Source of the DNA: Sphingopyxis sp. Root154
GTDB taxonomy: Bacteria; Pseudomonadota; Alphaproteobacteria; Sphingomonadales; Sphingomonadaceae
Length of the DNA: 64,000 nt
Assembly: GCF_001427105.1 (NCBI RefSeq)
Contig: NZ_LMGI01000003.1
Location: 660,618-724,617 of the forward strand
Direction: 5' to 3'
Shown: piece after piece, positions 36,391 through 44,553 of the stretch
Layout of the letters: the number at the start of each line of letters is the position of its first letter
How positions within the stretch are numbered: position 1 is the stretch's first letter
Made by a program: the position numbers and the translations under genes
The notes under the pieces: generated by a model
The model's database searches: none
Seen by the model: the letters and a program-made list of their open reading frames with translations, nothing else
What the model was told of the DNA's origin: nothing

Positions 36391-37392
36391 TCAGCCTACG
36401 CTCTGTTCGATCGCGCCGAAGATGCTGTGATGCCGGTCATCGTCCATCCAGATACGAACCGTGTCGCCCTTTTGCATGAACGGCGTCCTGGGCTCGCCCT
36501 GATGGATCGTTTCGACCGTCCGGACTTCGGCCAGGCAACTATAGCCGAGGCCGCCGGCGGCGATCGGCCTGCCCGGCCCGCCATCGGCATCACGGTTCGA
36601 TACCGTGCCCGACCCGATGATTGTGCCCGCGCCCAGATCGCGCGTCTTGGCCGCATGGGCGATCAGTGCGCCGAAATCGAACGTCATGTCGACGCCGGCG
36701 TCGGCGCGGCCGAGCGGCTGGCCGTTCAGATCGACGGACAATGTACCGTGCAGCTTGCCGTCCTTCCAGCGATCACCCAGCGCATCGGGCGTCACGAACA
36801 CGGGCGACATCGCGCTGGACGGCTTCGACTGGAAAAAGCCGAAGCCCTTGGCGAGTTCCGCCGGGATCAGGCCGCGCAGCGACACGTCGTTGGTCAGCCC
36901 GACGAGCAGGATCGTCTCGCGCGCTGCGGCGGCGTTGATTCCCTTGGGCACGTCGCCCGTCACGACGACCACTTCGGCCTCCATGTCGCAGCCCCAGGCG
37001 GGATCGCCGAGCGGGATGGGGTCGCGCGGTGCCAGGAAAGCGTCGCTGCCGCCCTGGTACATCAGCGGATCGTGCCAGAAGCTGTCGGGCATTTCGGCGC
37101 CGCGCGCCTGCCGCACCAGTGCGACATGGTTCACATAAGCGCTGCCGTCGGCCCATTGATAGGCGCGCGGCAACGGCGACGCGGCATCATGTTCGTGAAA
37201 ACGCTCCTTCGGGATCGCATCATGGTTGAGATCTTCGGCCAGCGCCGCGAGGCGGGGGGCGGCATAGGCCCAATTGTCGAGCGCCGCCTGCATCGTCGGG
37301 ACGATCTGGCCGGCGTCGGCGTACCAGGCAAGGTCGTCCGAAACGACGACCAGACGTCCGTCGCGGCCCTGTTTGAGCGAAGCTAGTTTCAC
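36391..37392 (-). CDS. Fumarylacetoacetate hydrolase family protein
   Basis: This 333-residue protein has an N-terminal FAH-N-like segment (residues about 1-80) and a C-terminal FAH barrel. Metal-binding acids appear in CDMEAEVVVVTGDV, and the catalytic loop GSGTVSNRD with GYSCLAEVRTVETI is well conserved. The family splits acylpyruvates and catechol-derived diketones. The neighbours do not include homogentisate genes, so fumarylacetoacetate itself is not certain as the substrate. Confidence 0.9.
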   Translation of the reverse strand: MKLASLKQGRDGRLVVVSDDLAWYADAGQIVPTMQAALDNWAYAAPRLAALAEDLNHDAIPKERFHEHDAASPLPRAYQWADGSAYVNHVALVRQARGAEMPDSFWHDPLMYQGGSDAFLAPRDPIPLGDPAWGCDMEAEVVVVTGDVPKGINAAAARETILLVGLTNDVSLRGLIPAELAKGFGFFQSKPSSAMSPVFVTPDALGDRWKDGKLHGTLSVDLNGQPLGRADAGVDMTFDFGALIAHAAKTRDLGAGTIIGSGTVSNRDADGGPGRPIAAGGLGYSCLAEVRTVETIHQGEPRTPFMQKGDTVRIWMDDDRHHSIFGAIEQSVG

Positions 37393-37449
37393 GGGAACTC
37401 CTTTGGCTGACGACGCGGCTGAACCGACGTCACCACAAAGGGGCGAAAA

Positions 37450-37863
37450 TCAGCGCGTCATCGTGATCGATGCGAAACAGGTAAAGCCGCTCTGCCCCGC
37501 CTGCAAGCGCCGGATATACTGGAGATAGGCCTGTGACTGATTGTACGTCGTGCCGGGCAGCGTCTGCCCACGGAACGCGCGCTTCACTTCCTCGCCCGTG
37601 AACGGGCGGGCAGAGCCCGGAAACGCGCCCTTGGTGCCCGGCGGAACCAGCTTGCCCGCAGTATCGATATATTTGCCGGCGCCCGTCGGGCCGGGAACGG
37701 GAATCTGGCAATTCATCACCGATACCGCGGTTTGCGCAAAGGCGGGACGGATCGTCAGCGCGGCGGAAACGCCAACGGCACCGAGCGCGAGCATCTTGCG
37801 CCGCGACGGGATGGCCTCGTCCGTCTCCATGGGGTTTTCGGCGGGAATGTCGCTATTTTCCAT
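37450..37863 (-). CDS. Exported hypothetical protein with a Tat-like signal
   Basis: This 137-residue frame starts at ATG 37863 (MENSDIPAEN). A twin-arginine-like signal (SRRKMLALGAVGVSAAL, residues about 20-36) is followed by a cleavage region PAFAQ. The mature part is about 90 residues, rich in Gly and Pro, with two Cys (MNCQIPVPG and GFTCFASI) that may pair. I recognise no family. The ribosome site is weak. It is divergent from the kinase gene. Confidence 0.65.
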   Translation of the reverse strand: MENSDIPAENPMETDEAIPSRRKMLALGAVGVSAALTIRPAFAQTAVSVMNCQIPVPGPTGAGKYIDTAGKLVPPGTKGAFPGSARPFTGEEVKRAFRGQTLPGTTYNQSQAYLQYIRRLQAGQSGFTCFASITMTR

Positions 37864-38006
37864 GTCGCGCGCATAACCCAATGAAGCGCCAAGGAAAAGC
37901 AAAAGACGGGTCGCCGCCTTGCCCTTCCCGCTTTGGGACATTAGCGGTCAGAACGTTAATTGCCGTAAACATCCTTGCGCATCGTCGCCTCTTCGTGCGA
38001 GGCGCG

Positions 38007-39245
38007 ATGGCGATGTTCGATCGCCTTTCCAGCCTGGTCATCGCTTTGACTCTGGTCGCCATCGCGGCAATTTTCGCCACGCTGACGGGCGGCGACCCCC
38101 TGTCGATCGCCATCATGGTGCTCGCCGGCTTCCTCGCCGCCGCCACCGTCTACAGCGCCCTCCCCGTTGCCTTGCCCGACCCGAAGGGCGCCGGGGCCGA
38201 ACCTGCCGTCGCCCCGCCCGTCTCCTTGCTCCGCCATCCCGATTTTGCCCATTGGGTCGATCAAGAAAAGGAGCCCTTGATCGGCACCGCCGACAATATC
38301 GTCACCATCGCCAACGACGCAGCAATCCGATTGCTGGGCCGGCATATCGTCGGCGCCGACGTCCGCACCGCGATCCGCCATCCCGCGGCGACCGACTGGC
38401 TGTCGCGGATCGAGGGTCAAGAACAGCTCGAAACGGTCAATCTCATCGACTTCCCGCGCCCCGGCCAGCGCTGGACGATGCGCATCGCCGCGCTGTCGGG
38501 CAGCGAATATATCATCTTCCTGTCCGACCGATCGGCGATCGATGCCGCGGACCGCATGCGATCCGACTTCGTAGCCAACGCCAGCCACGAACTGCGCACG
38601 CCACTCGCCGCAATCCTCGGCTATGTCGAAACGCTGCAGGAAATGAACGGCGAGGCCGACGCGCCGACACGCAATCGCTTCCTTTCGATCATCGATCGCG
38701 AGGCGCGGCGGATGCAGCAGCTCGTCATCGACCTTCTGTCAATTTCACGGGTCGAGGCCGACCGCTTTCGCCGCCCGACGACGCCTGTCGACCTGGCCGT
38801 GATCGTCCAGACCACGATTGCGCAACTGCGCGATAGCGAACAGCCGCGCACGAAAGACATCGTGGCGCGGCTCGGCGACGCCGCGCAACCGATGTTGGGC
38901 GACGAGGCGCAGCTGGGACAGCTCGCGCACAATATCATTTCGAACGCGATGAAATATGGTCATGCGGGAACACCGGTGACGGTCGAACTGGTCCGCGAGG
39001 GGCGCCGCGTGCGGCTTTCGGTCAGCGACGAGGGTGATGGCATCGCACCCGATCATCTGCCACGCCTGACCGAACGCTTCTATCGTGTCGACGAGGCGCG
39101 CAGCCGCTCGGTCGGCGGCACCGGCCTCGGCCTCGCCATCGTCAAGCACATCAGCGAGCGCCATCAGGGGCAGCTCGACATCGACAGCGAAGTCGGCAAA
39201 GGCACCCGCGTTTCGGTGGCCTTCCCCCTGCTCGCGCCGGCATGA
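38007..39245 (+). CDS. PhoR-like sensor histidine kinase
   Basis: This 412-residue inner-membrane kinase is started at ATG 38007 with GAGG upstream; the longer frame from 37881 adds a leader without homology. Two N-terminal spans (about 7-27 and 32-52) precede a PAS-like region (about 85-175), then a HisKA domain with His194 in NASHELRTPLAAI and an HATPase domain with N, G1 and G2 boxes (NIISNAMKYG, DEGDGIAPDHL, GGTGLGLAIVKHI). The arrangement is that of phosphate-sensor PhoR. No PhoB, PstSCAB or PhoU gene lies nearby, so the name is by resemblance. Confidence 0.88.
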   Translation: MAMFDRLSSLVIALTLVAIAAIFATLTGGDPLSIAIMVLAGFLAAATVYSALPVALPDPKGAGAEPAVAPPVSLLRHPDFAHWVDQEKEPLIGTADNIVTIANDAAIRLLGRHIVGADVRTAIRHPAATDWLSRIEGQEQLETVNLIDFPRPGQRWTMRIAALSGSEYIIFLSDRSAIDAADRMRSDFVANASHELRTPLAAILGYVETLQEMNGEADAPTRNRFLSIIDREARRMQQLVIDLLSISRVEADRFRRPTTPVDLAVIVQTTIAQLRDSEQPRTKDIVARLGDAAQPMLGDEAQLGQLAHNIISNAMKYGHAGTPVTVELVREGRRVRLSVSDEGDGIAPDHLPRLTERFYRVDEARSRSVGGTGLGLAIVKHISERHQGQLDIDSEVGKGTRVSVAFPLLAPA

Positions 39246-39269
39246 CGGTGTGCGAATCCAAGCCTATCC

Positions 39270-39332
39270 TTGACTTTTCATAGCTCAAGCCCCATCTTCA
39301 ACAGGCTATCGTCGCCTACGACGGATTTTTTT
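39270..39332 (+). promoter_or_regulatory. Possible -35 element and hairpin upstream of cspA
   Basis: TTGACT at 39270-39275 resembles a -35 element; the matching -10 (CATCTT at 39293, 17 nt spacer) is weak. At 39310-39324 a small hairpin (CGTCG/CGACG with a CCTA loop) is followed by seven T residues. The hairpin may terminate the kinase transcript, or form part of the 5' leader of cspA, since such leaders are often structured. The evidence does not decide. Confidence 0.35.
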
Positions 39333-39424
39333 GCCTGATTGGCGGACACTTCCATCCTCACGCTACCTGGCGCCATTGGCATTTTGGCCGGTGGTAACTC
39401 CGCTTCCGTGAAAGGAACGACCCC

Positions 39425-39631
39425 ATGCCGATCGGCACCGTAAAATTCTTCAACACCGAAAAAGGTTATGGCTTCATCGCGAACGAAGACGGTTCGGGCG
39501 ATAACTTCGTCCACATCACCGCCCTCGAACGCGCCGGGATGACGACGCTGAACAAGGATCAGCGCGTTTCCTTTGATCTGGAAACCGACCAGCGCGGCAA
39601 AGTCGCCGCCGTCAACATCCAGTCGGCCTGA
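39425..39631 (+). CDS. cspA: Cold-shock protein
   Basis: This 68-residue single cold-shock domain has RNP1 as KGYGFI (residues 13-18) and RNP2 as NFVHI (27-31). It binds single-stranded RNA and melts structure, and often rises on cold shock or growth change. AAAGGAACGACCCC precedes the ATG. The 179 bp upstream holds no gene but a possible structured leader. An IF-1-like gene begins 4 nt after its stop. Confidence 0.95.
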   Translation: MPIGTVKFFNTEKGYGFIANEDGSGDNFVHITALERAGMTTLNKDQRVSFDLETDQRGKVAAVNIQSA

Positions 39632-39635
39632 TCTT

Positions 39636-39899
39636 TTGGCCAAAGAGGAACTACTGACCCTCGACGGCCAGATCGATGAAATCCTTCCTGATGGACGCTT
39701 TGGCGTCGTTCTGGAAAATGATCATCGGATCATCGCTTACACGGCAGGCCGGATGCGACGTTTTCGCATCCGGTCGGTCGTCGGCGACGCCGTACGCGTC
39801 GAAATGACGCCTTACGACCTCACCAAGGGCCGCATCGTTTATCGCGATCGCGGCGCCGGTCCGGCCGGAGGCGGCCCCCGCAAGGGCAATCGGCGCTAA
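39636..39899 (+). CDS. infA: Translation initiation factor IF-1 paralogue (TTG start)
   Basis: This 87-residue S1-like OB-fold protein starts at TTG 39636 ([12 protein letters not shown]), 4 nt after the cspA stop and without its own ribosome site, so translation is probably coupled to cspA. Residues 1-71 match IF-1: [43 protein letters not shown] and RIVYRDR. A Gly/Arg/Lys-rich tail (about residues 73-87) goes beyond the usual 72-residue length. IF-1 occupies the ribosomal A site during initiation. Some alphaproteobacteria carry a second infA. Whether this is the only copy is not visible here. Confidence 0.85.
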   Translation: MAKEELLTLDGQIDEILPDGRFGVVLENDHRIIAYTAGRMRRFRIRSVVGDAVRVEMTPYDLTKGRIVYRDRGAGPAGGGPRKGNRR

Positions 39900-39935
39900 A
39901 TGCCAACCAGAACAAAACAATGATTACAGGATATT

Positions 39936-40076
39936 ATGAACTTCAATTTGAATGCATTTCCTTCCCTTCTTCGGCCCTATTCCGCGATCGATGCGCGGGC
40001 CGATAAGCCAGCCCGGCAATCGCCGACGCTGACGCGGCGCGAACTTCGCCGCCTGATCGCTCAAATGGTCGACTGA
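39936..40076 (+). CDS. Small basic hypothetical protein (46 residues)
   Basis: The frame has CAGGA 5 nt before its ATG. The product MNFNLNAFPSLLRPYS continues with a basic C-terminal helix ending TRRELRRLIAQMVD. It lies 36 bp downstream of the IF-1 gene in the same direction. I do not recognise a family. A good ribosome site and the position in a run of small genes support it. Confidence 0.6.
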   Translation: MNFNLNAFPSLLRPYSAIDARADKPARQSPTLTRRELRRLIAQMVD

Positions 40077-40125
40077 CTTTTCCAGGTTCCGACCCTCAAC
40101 AACCTCTACACTAAGGATTTCCGCC

Positions 40126-40338
40126 ATGTCGAACACCAGCGATTTCTACCTGATCCAGGCGGACAAATGCGCGGCCGACGCGGCGGAAAGCACGCTGTCG
40201 CAGGTTCGCGACCGCAACCTGCGCGCCGAACAGGCGTGGCGCACGATGGCCGAGCGCCTGATTCAGACCGAAGCCACGCGTGCGCGGCAGGTCGCCGCAG
40301 CGGCAGCCAAGGCGGAAGCCAACGTCGCCGCCGACTGA
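40126..40338 (+). CDS. Small helical hypothetical protein (70 residues)
   Basis: This protein is predicted to be almost wholly alpha-helical and is Ala-rich (ERLIQTEATRARQVAAAAAK). It has one Cys in QADKCAADAAES. It begins 49 bp after the preceding small gene and is the last plus-strand gene before the convergent aminotransferase. It may be a coiled-coil protein. I recognise no family or function. Confidence 0.65.
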   Translation: MSNTSDFYLIQADKCAADAAESTLSQVRDRNLRAEQAWRTMAERLIQTEATRARQVAAAAAKAEANVAAD

Positions 40339-40350
40339 CGGGCCTTCCCG

Positions 40351-41667
40351 TCAGTCGATGCGGCCCAGAAATTCCCCGATTTTTCCAAAAATTTCGTCGA
40401 TCTGCGCCTTTTCGACGATCAGCGGCGGCGACAGCGCAATGATGTCGCCGGTCGCGCGGACGAGCAGGCCGTTGTCGAAGCAGGTGTGGAACAGTTCCAT
40501 TGCCCGCGCGGTTGGCGCTCCCGCGCGCGGCTCGAGTTCGATCCCGGCGACCAGACCGATCGTGCGAATATCGATGACGTGGCGCGCGCCTTTCAGGCTG
40601 TGCGCCGCGCCTTCCCAATAGCTGCCGAGTTCGGATGCGCGGTCGAACAGGCCACCCTGCGCATAGAGATCTAGCGTCGCGAGCCCCGCGGCGCTCGCGA
40701 GCGGATGGCCCGAATAGGTGTAGCCGTGGAACAGCTCGATCCCGCCCGACACGCTCTCGATCACCGCATCGTGGAGTTCGCGTTTCACCGCAACGGCGCC
40801 CATCGGCACGGCCGCGTTAGTGAGCCCCTTCGCCATGGTGATGATGTCGGGCGTCACGCCCCATTGGCCTGCGGCCGTCGCGCCGCCGACGCGGCCGAAC
40901 GCCGTGATAACCTCATCGAAAATCAGGATGATACCGTGCTTGTCACATATTTCGCGCAGGCGCTGGAGATAGCCGACCGGCGGGATTAGTACCCCGGTCG
41001 AGCCCGCCATCGGCTCGACGATCACCGCCGCGATGGTGTCGGCGCCGTGCAGGTCGACGAGTCGCTGAAGGTCGTCGGCGAGTTCGGCGCCATGCTGCGG
41101 GAAACCGCGCGTGAAAGCATTGCGTTCGATGTCGTGGGTGTGGCGAATATGGTCGACGCCGGGCAGCCCCCCGCCAAAGGCGCGGCGGTTGTTCACAAGG
41201 CCGCCGACGCTGATCCCGCCAAAACCGGTGCCATGATAGCCGCGCTCGCGTCCGATCAGCCGCGTACGTGTTCCCTGCCCCTTGGCACGCTGGATGTTGA
41301 GCGCGATTTTCAGCGCCGTATCAACCGATTCGGAGCCGCTATTGGTAAAGAATATCCGGTCGAGCCCGTCGGGCATCAGCGCGGCCAGGCGCTGCGCGAG
41401 CTCGAACGGCAGCGGATGGCCGAGCTGAAACGTGGGTGCGAAATCGAGCGTCGCCGCGGCCTTCGCGATCGCTTCGGTGATCTCGATCCGGCAATGGCCG
41501 GCGTTGCTGCACCAGAGGCCCGACGTGCCGTCGAGAATCTGCCGCCCGTCGTCCGACTGGTAATACATGCCGTTCGCCGACACGAGTTGCCGCGGATGCG
41601 CCTTGTACGATCGATTGGCGGTAAAGGGCATCCAGAAGGAGGCCAGCTGGTCGTTTTCACCCCTCAT
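40351..41667 (-). CDS. Class III aminotransferase (omega-amino acid:pyruvate type)
   Basis: This 438-residue PLP enzyme starts at ATG 41667, with AAGGAG about 7 nt upstream. The PLP lysine lies in MAKGLTNAAVPMGAV, and FDEVITAFGRVG supplies the Asp that contacts the pyridine nitrogen. FTNSGSESVDTALKIA binds cofactor phosphate. The N-terminus (FWMPFTANRSYKAHPR) is typical of beta-alanine:pyruvate transaminases. It faces away from the polyamine operon and may take omega-amino acids or putrescine-derived amines. The exact amine donor is not visible. Confidence 0.88.
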   Translation of the reverse strand: MRGENDQLASFWMPFTANRSYKAHPRQLVSANGMYYQSDDGRQILDGTSGLWCSNAGHCRIEITEAIAKAAATLDFAPTFQLGHPLPFELAQRLAALMPDGLDRIFFTNSGSESVDTALKIALNIQRAKGQGTRTRLIGRERGYHGTGFGGISVGGLVNNRRAFGGGLPGVDHIRHTHDIERNAFTRGFPQHGAELADDLQRLVDLHGADTIAAVIVEPMAGSTGVLIPPVGYLQRLREICDKHGIILIFDEVITAFGRVGGATAAGQWGVTPDIITMAKGLTNAAVPMGAVAVKRELHDAVIESVSGGIELFHGYTYSGHPLASAAGLATLDLYAQGGLFDRASELGSYWEGAAHSLKGARHVIDIRTIGLVAGIELEPRAGAPTARAMELFHTCFDNGLLVRATGDIIALSPPLIVEKAQIDEIFGKIGEFLGRID

Positions 41668-41685
41668 CACGATCTCCTTTAAACC

Positions 41686-41781
41686 TGTCATTGCAAGGAG
41701 CGCAGCGACGAAGCAATCTCCAGCTCTCGGCGTCGGGAATGGCCGATAGGTAGAGATTGCTTCGCTTCGCCCGCTATGACA
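41686..41781. repeat. Palindromic intergenic repeat (REP/MITE-like)
   Basis: The left arm, beginning TGTCATTGCAAGGAGCG and ending ACGAAGCAATCTC, and the right arm, GAGATTGCTTCGCTTCGC ending CGCTATGACA, are imperfect inverted copies separated by about 33 bp. Elements of the form GTCATTGC...GCAATCTC are common dispersed repeats between genes in proteobacteria. No transposase is nearby. It separates the aminotransferase from the divergent polyamine operon. Confidence 0.75.
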
Positions 41782-41789
41782 ACCGGCTT

Positions 41790-41818
41790 TCGAGCAAGCA
41801 AAGAATTGGACATATAAT
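41790..41818 (+). promoter_or_regulatory. Candidate promoter of the polyamine operon
   Basis: A perfect TATAAT at 41813-41818 stands in an AT-rich island. The -35 position (41790-41795, TCGAGC) is poor, so an activator may be needed. Transcription from here would give a leader of about 100 nt before the first glutamine-synthetase-like gene. Confidence 0.45.
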
Positions 41819-41893
41819 CACACCGAAAACGGCCGAATAGCTGCCCCCTCTGGCGCTCTCCCAAAGCTTGCGATACGCTGCCCGCTCCACAAC

Positions 41894-41911
41894 GGGCCGA
41901 CTCCTCGGCCC
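41894..41911 (+). promoter_or_regulatory. Hairpin directly before the ribosome site
   Basis: GGGCCGA (41894-41900) pairs with TCGGCCC (41905-41911) around a CTCC loop. The G-run used as ribosome site (41916-41920) and the ATG at 41924 follow at once. A hairpin here could hinder or tune initiation of the first operon gene. Confidence 0.4.
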
Positions 41912-41923
41912 AATCGGGGGCTC

Positions 41924-43270
41924 ATGTCAGTCAATCTGGAACAATGGATCAGCGACCATAAAATCGACGAAGTCGAATGTATCGTCCCCGACATCAACGG
42001 GGTCCAGCGCGGCAAGGTGCTGCCGGCCAAGAAGTTCCTCTCTTCGGTGAAAGACAAGTCGCTGCGCATTCCGGGCAGCGTTTTCATCTGCACGATCGAC
42101 GGCCATTATCCCGAGGATATCGACGATATCTGGGACAAGGATCCCGACAAGATATTGATCGCCGACCCCAGCACGATCTGCGTCGCGCCGGGCTTCACTT
42201 CGCCAACCGCTTTCGTCATCGCGGATGCGTATAACGCCGACGGCAGCGAGGTCGACATCGCGCCGCGCACGATCCTGAAAAAAGTGCTCGGCCTCTATGC
42301 CGAAAAGGGCTGGAAACCGATCATCGCGCCCGAGGTCGAGTTCTACCTCGTTTCGCAGAATGCCGACCCTGATTTCCCGCTGACCCCACCCGTCGGCCAG
42401 TCGGGACGCAGCGAGACCGCGAGCCAGCCTTACGGGCTGGAAGCGATGAACGAATATGAGGATATCATCGATCATATCTATGACGATTGCGAGCTGATGG
42501 GGCTCGATATCGACACGATGATCCATGAAATGGGCGCCGCACAACTCGAGGTCAATTTCGAGCATGGCGACCCGCTGCGGCTCGCCGACGAAGTGTTTCT
42601 TTTCAAGCGTGTCGTCCGCAACGTCGCGAAGCAGCACAATGTCTATGCGACCTTCATGGCGAACCCGATGGCGGGCCAGCCCGGCAGCGCGATGCATATC
42701 CACCAGTCGATTGTTGATGCCGCGACGGGCAAGAATCTGTTCTCGACTGCCAACGGCCGCGATAGCGCGATGTTCCGCAGCTATATTGCCGGGCTCGTGC
42801 GATACATGCCCCAAATTTCGCCGCTGTGGGCACCCAATGTGAACAGTTTCCGCCGCATGCGCCCCGACAGCGCGGCGCCGATCAACGTCCAGTGGGGCGA
42901 GGATAACCGCTCATGCGGGTTTCGCGTGCCGATCTCGGACAAGAACAACCGCCGCGTCGAAAACCGCCTGCCGGGCGCCGACAGCAACCCCTATCTCGCA
43001 ATCTCCGCCTCGCTGATCTGCGGCTATATCGGGATGGTCGATCGCATGGTGCCGGCCAAGCCGATCACCGGCAGCGCGTATAATCGCGCCCGCACCCTGC
43101 CGCGCACGCTCGAGGCGGCGCTCGATCGCTTCGCTTCGTGCAAGAAGGTGCGCAACCTGCTCGGCGACGACTTCTTCGAAATCTTCTTCGCGGTGAAGGA
43201 CTATGAGCTCTTCAACTATCAGTCGGTCGTGTCGAGCTGGGAACGCGAACATCTGTTGATGCGGGTCTGA
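41924..43270 (+). CDS. Glutamine synthetase-like gamma-glutamyl-amine ligase 1 (PuuA-like)
   Basis: This 448-residue protein of the glutamine synthetase superfamily probably joins glutamate to putrescine or another amine with ATP. It has the N-terminal VPDINGVQRGKVLP strand, the catalytic loop QPGSAMHIHQS, WGEDNRSCGFRVP and NRLPGADSNPYLAISASL. The adenylylation motif (NLYxLP) of housekeeping GlnA is absent, which separates it from nitrogen-assimilatory enzymes. Its neighbours are a PuuB-like oxidase and polyamine transporters, which support a PuuA-type role. The exact amine is inferred. Confidence 0.88.
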   Translation: MSVNLEQWISDHKIDEVECIVPDINGVQRGKVLPAKKFLSSVKDKSLRIPGSVFICTIDGHYPEDIDDIWDKDPDKILIADPSTICVAPGFTSPTAFVIADAYNADGSEVDIAPRTILKKVLGLYAEKGWKPIIAPEVEFYLVSQNADPDFPLTPPVGQSGRSETASQPYGLEAMNEYEDIIDHIYDDCELMGLDIDTMIHEMGAAQLEVNFEHGDPLRLADEVFLFKRVVRNVAKQHNVYATFMANPMAGQPGSAMHIHQSIVDAATGKNLFSTANGRDSAMFRSYIAGLVRYMPQISPLWAPNVNSFRRMRPDSAAPINVQWGEDNRSCGFRVPISDKNNRRVENRLPGADSNPYLAISASLICGYIGMVDRMVPAKPITGSAYNRARTLPRTLEAALDRFASCKKVRNLLGDDFFEIFFAVKDYELFNYQSVVSSWEREHLLMRV

Positions 43271-43284
43271 CCCGCGCGCCGGCC

Positions 43285-44553
43285 ATGACCGATCCGCTCG
43301 CCAACAGCTATTACGCCGCGACCGCGCATCGGTGGCGTCCGGCATATGCAATGGGCGAAGACCTTTCGTTCGATGTCGCGGTGATCGGTGGCGGCTTCAC
43401 GGGGCTGTCCGCTGCCCTCGCCTGCGCCGAGCGCGGCTTTTCGGTAATCCTGCTCGAGCGCGAGCATGTCGGCTTCGGCGCGTCGGGCCGCAACGGCGGG
43501 CAGTTGATCCCCGGCCTTCGCTGGTCGGCGTCCGAACTGAAGGCGGAATTCGGCCGCGACCGCGCAGATGCGTTGTTCGACCTGTGCTGGCGCGCGAACC
43601 CGGTAAAGGCACGTATCGAAAAACACGGCATCGATTGCGACCTGAAGACCGGGCATCTTGAAGCCGCGTGGACGCCCAAAGACTTCGACGCGATGAAGCG
43701 CGAGGCTGAATTTCTGGCGACGCGCTTCGCCTACCAAAGCGATGTCGTCGCAAAGAACGACATGGGCGCGCATATCGCCAGCCTGCTCTATCACGGCGGC
43801 ATCCACGATCCGCATGGCGGGCATTTCCACCCGCTGAACTATGCGATCGGCCTTGCGCGCGCCGCCCAAGCCGCAGGTGTTTGCATCTGGGAGCATCAGC
43901 GTGTTTGCAGGATCACCGATACACCTGGCGGGCTCGGCATAATGACCGACCAGGCGAATATCGCCGCACGCTATGTGATAGACGCCACCGATAGCTGGAT
44001 CGGCGACCTCGAGCCCGACCTCGGCCGTTACACCGTGCCGATTATGAACTATAATATCGCGACCGCCCCGCTCGCAAACGCCGATGCGCTGCTACCCAGC
44101 GATGCGGCTGTTGCCGACAGCCGCTTCGTGCTCAACTATTTCCGCCTGTCCGCCGACAAGCGTCTGATCTTTGGCGGCGGCGAGCGTTATTCGCAGACCC
44201 CGCCGCGCGATATCGCTGCCTTCGTCCGGCCCTTCATGGCCGAGGTGTTCCCGCAGATCGCCGACGCGCCGATCGACTATGGCTGGGGCGGTGCGGTCGC
44301 GGTGACGATAAACCGGCTCCCGCATATCGGGCGGCGCGGGAACGTGTTTTATGCGCACGGCTTTTCAGGGCACGGCGCGCTGGTCACGACGCTCGCGGGG
44401 GAATTGATTGGCGAGGCGATGGCGGGGACCGCCGAACGCTTCGATGTGCTGGCAAACCTGCCGTCAAAGCCTTTCCCCGGCGGCAAATGGCTGCGCCAGC
44501 CGCTCGCGACACTCGGGCTGCTCTATTATGCCGTGAGGGACAAGCTCGGGTGA
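43285..44553 (+). CDS. puuB: FAD-dependent gamma-glutamylputrescine oxidase-like (PuuB)
   Basis: This 422-residue flavoprotein of the DAO superfamily is related to PuuB, which oxidises gamma-glutamylputrescine to the aldehyde with release of ammonia and hydrogen peroxide. The N-terminus NSYYAATAHRW is characteristic. The FAD motif is VAVIGGGFTGLSAAL (about residues 31-45), followed by GFGASGRNGGQLIPG. The C-terminal YAHGFSGHGALVTTL contacts FAD. It lies 14 bp after the PuuA-like gene and overlaps the next gene by 4 nt. Confidence 0.85.
   Translation: MTDPLANSYYAATAHRWRPAYAMGEDLSFDVAVIGGGFTGLSAALACAERGFSVILLEREHVGFGASGRNGGQLIPGLRWSASELKAEFGRDRADALFDLCWRANPVKARIEKHGIDCDLKTGHLEAAWTPKDFDAMKREAEFLATRFAYQSDVVAKNDMGAHIASLLYHGGIHDPHGGHFHPLNYAIGLARAAQAAGVCIWEHQRVCRITDTPGGLGIMTDQANIAARYVIDATDSWIGDLEPDLGRYTVPIMNYNIATAPLANADALLPSDAAVADSRFVLNYFRLSADKRLIFGGGERYSQTPPRDIAAFVRPFMAEVFPQIADAPIDYGWGGAVAVTINRLPHIGRRGNVFYAHGFSGHGALVTTLAGELIGEAMAGTAERFDVLANLPSKPFPGGKWLRQPLATLGLLYYAVRDKLG

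Noticed and set aside
39636..39899. IF-1-like frame read as a longer protein starting inside cspA
   Set aside because: The upstream part is cspA in another frame. IF-1 homology starts at TTG 39636.
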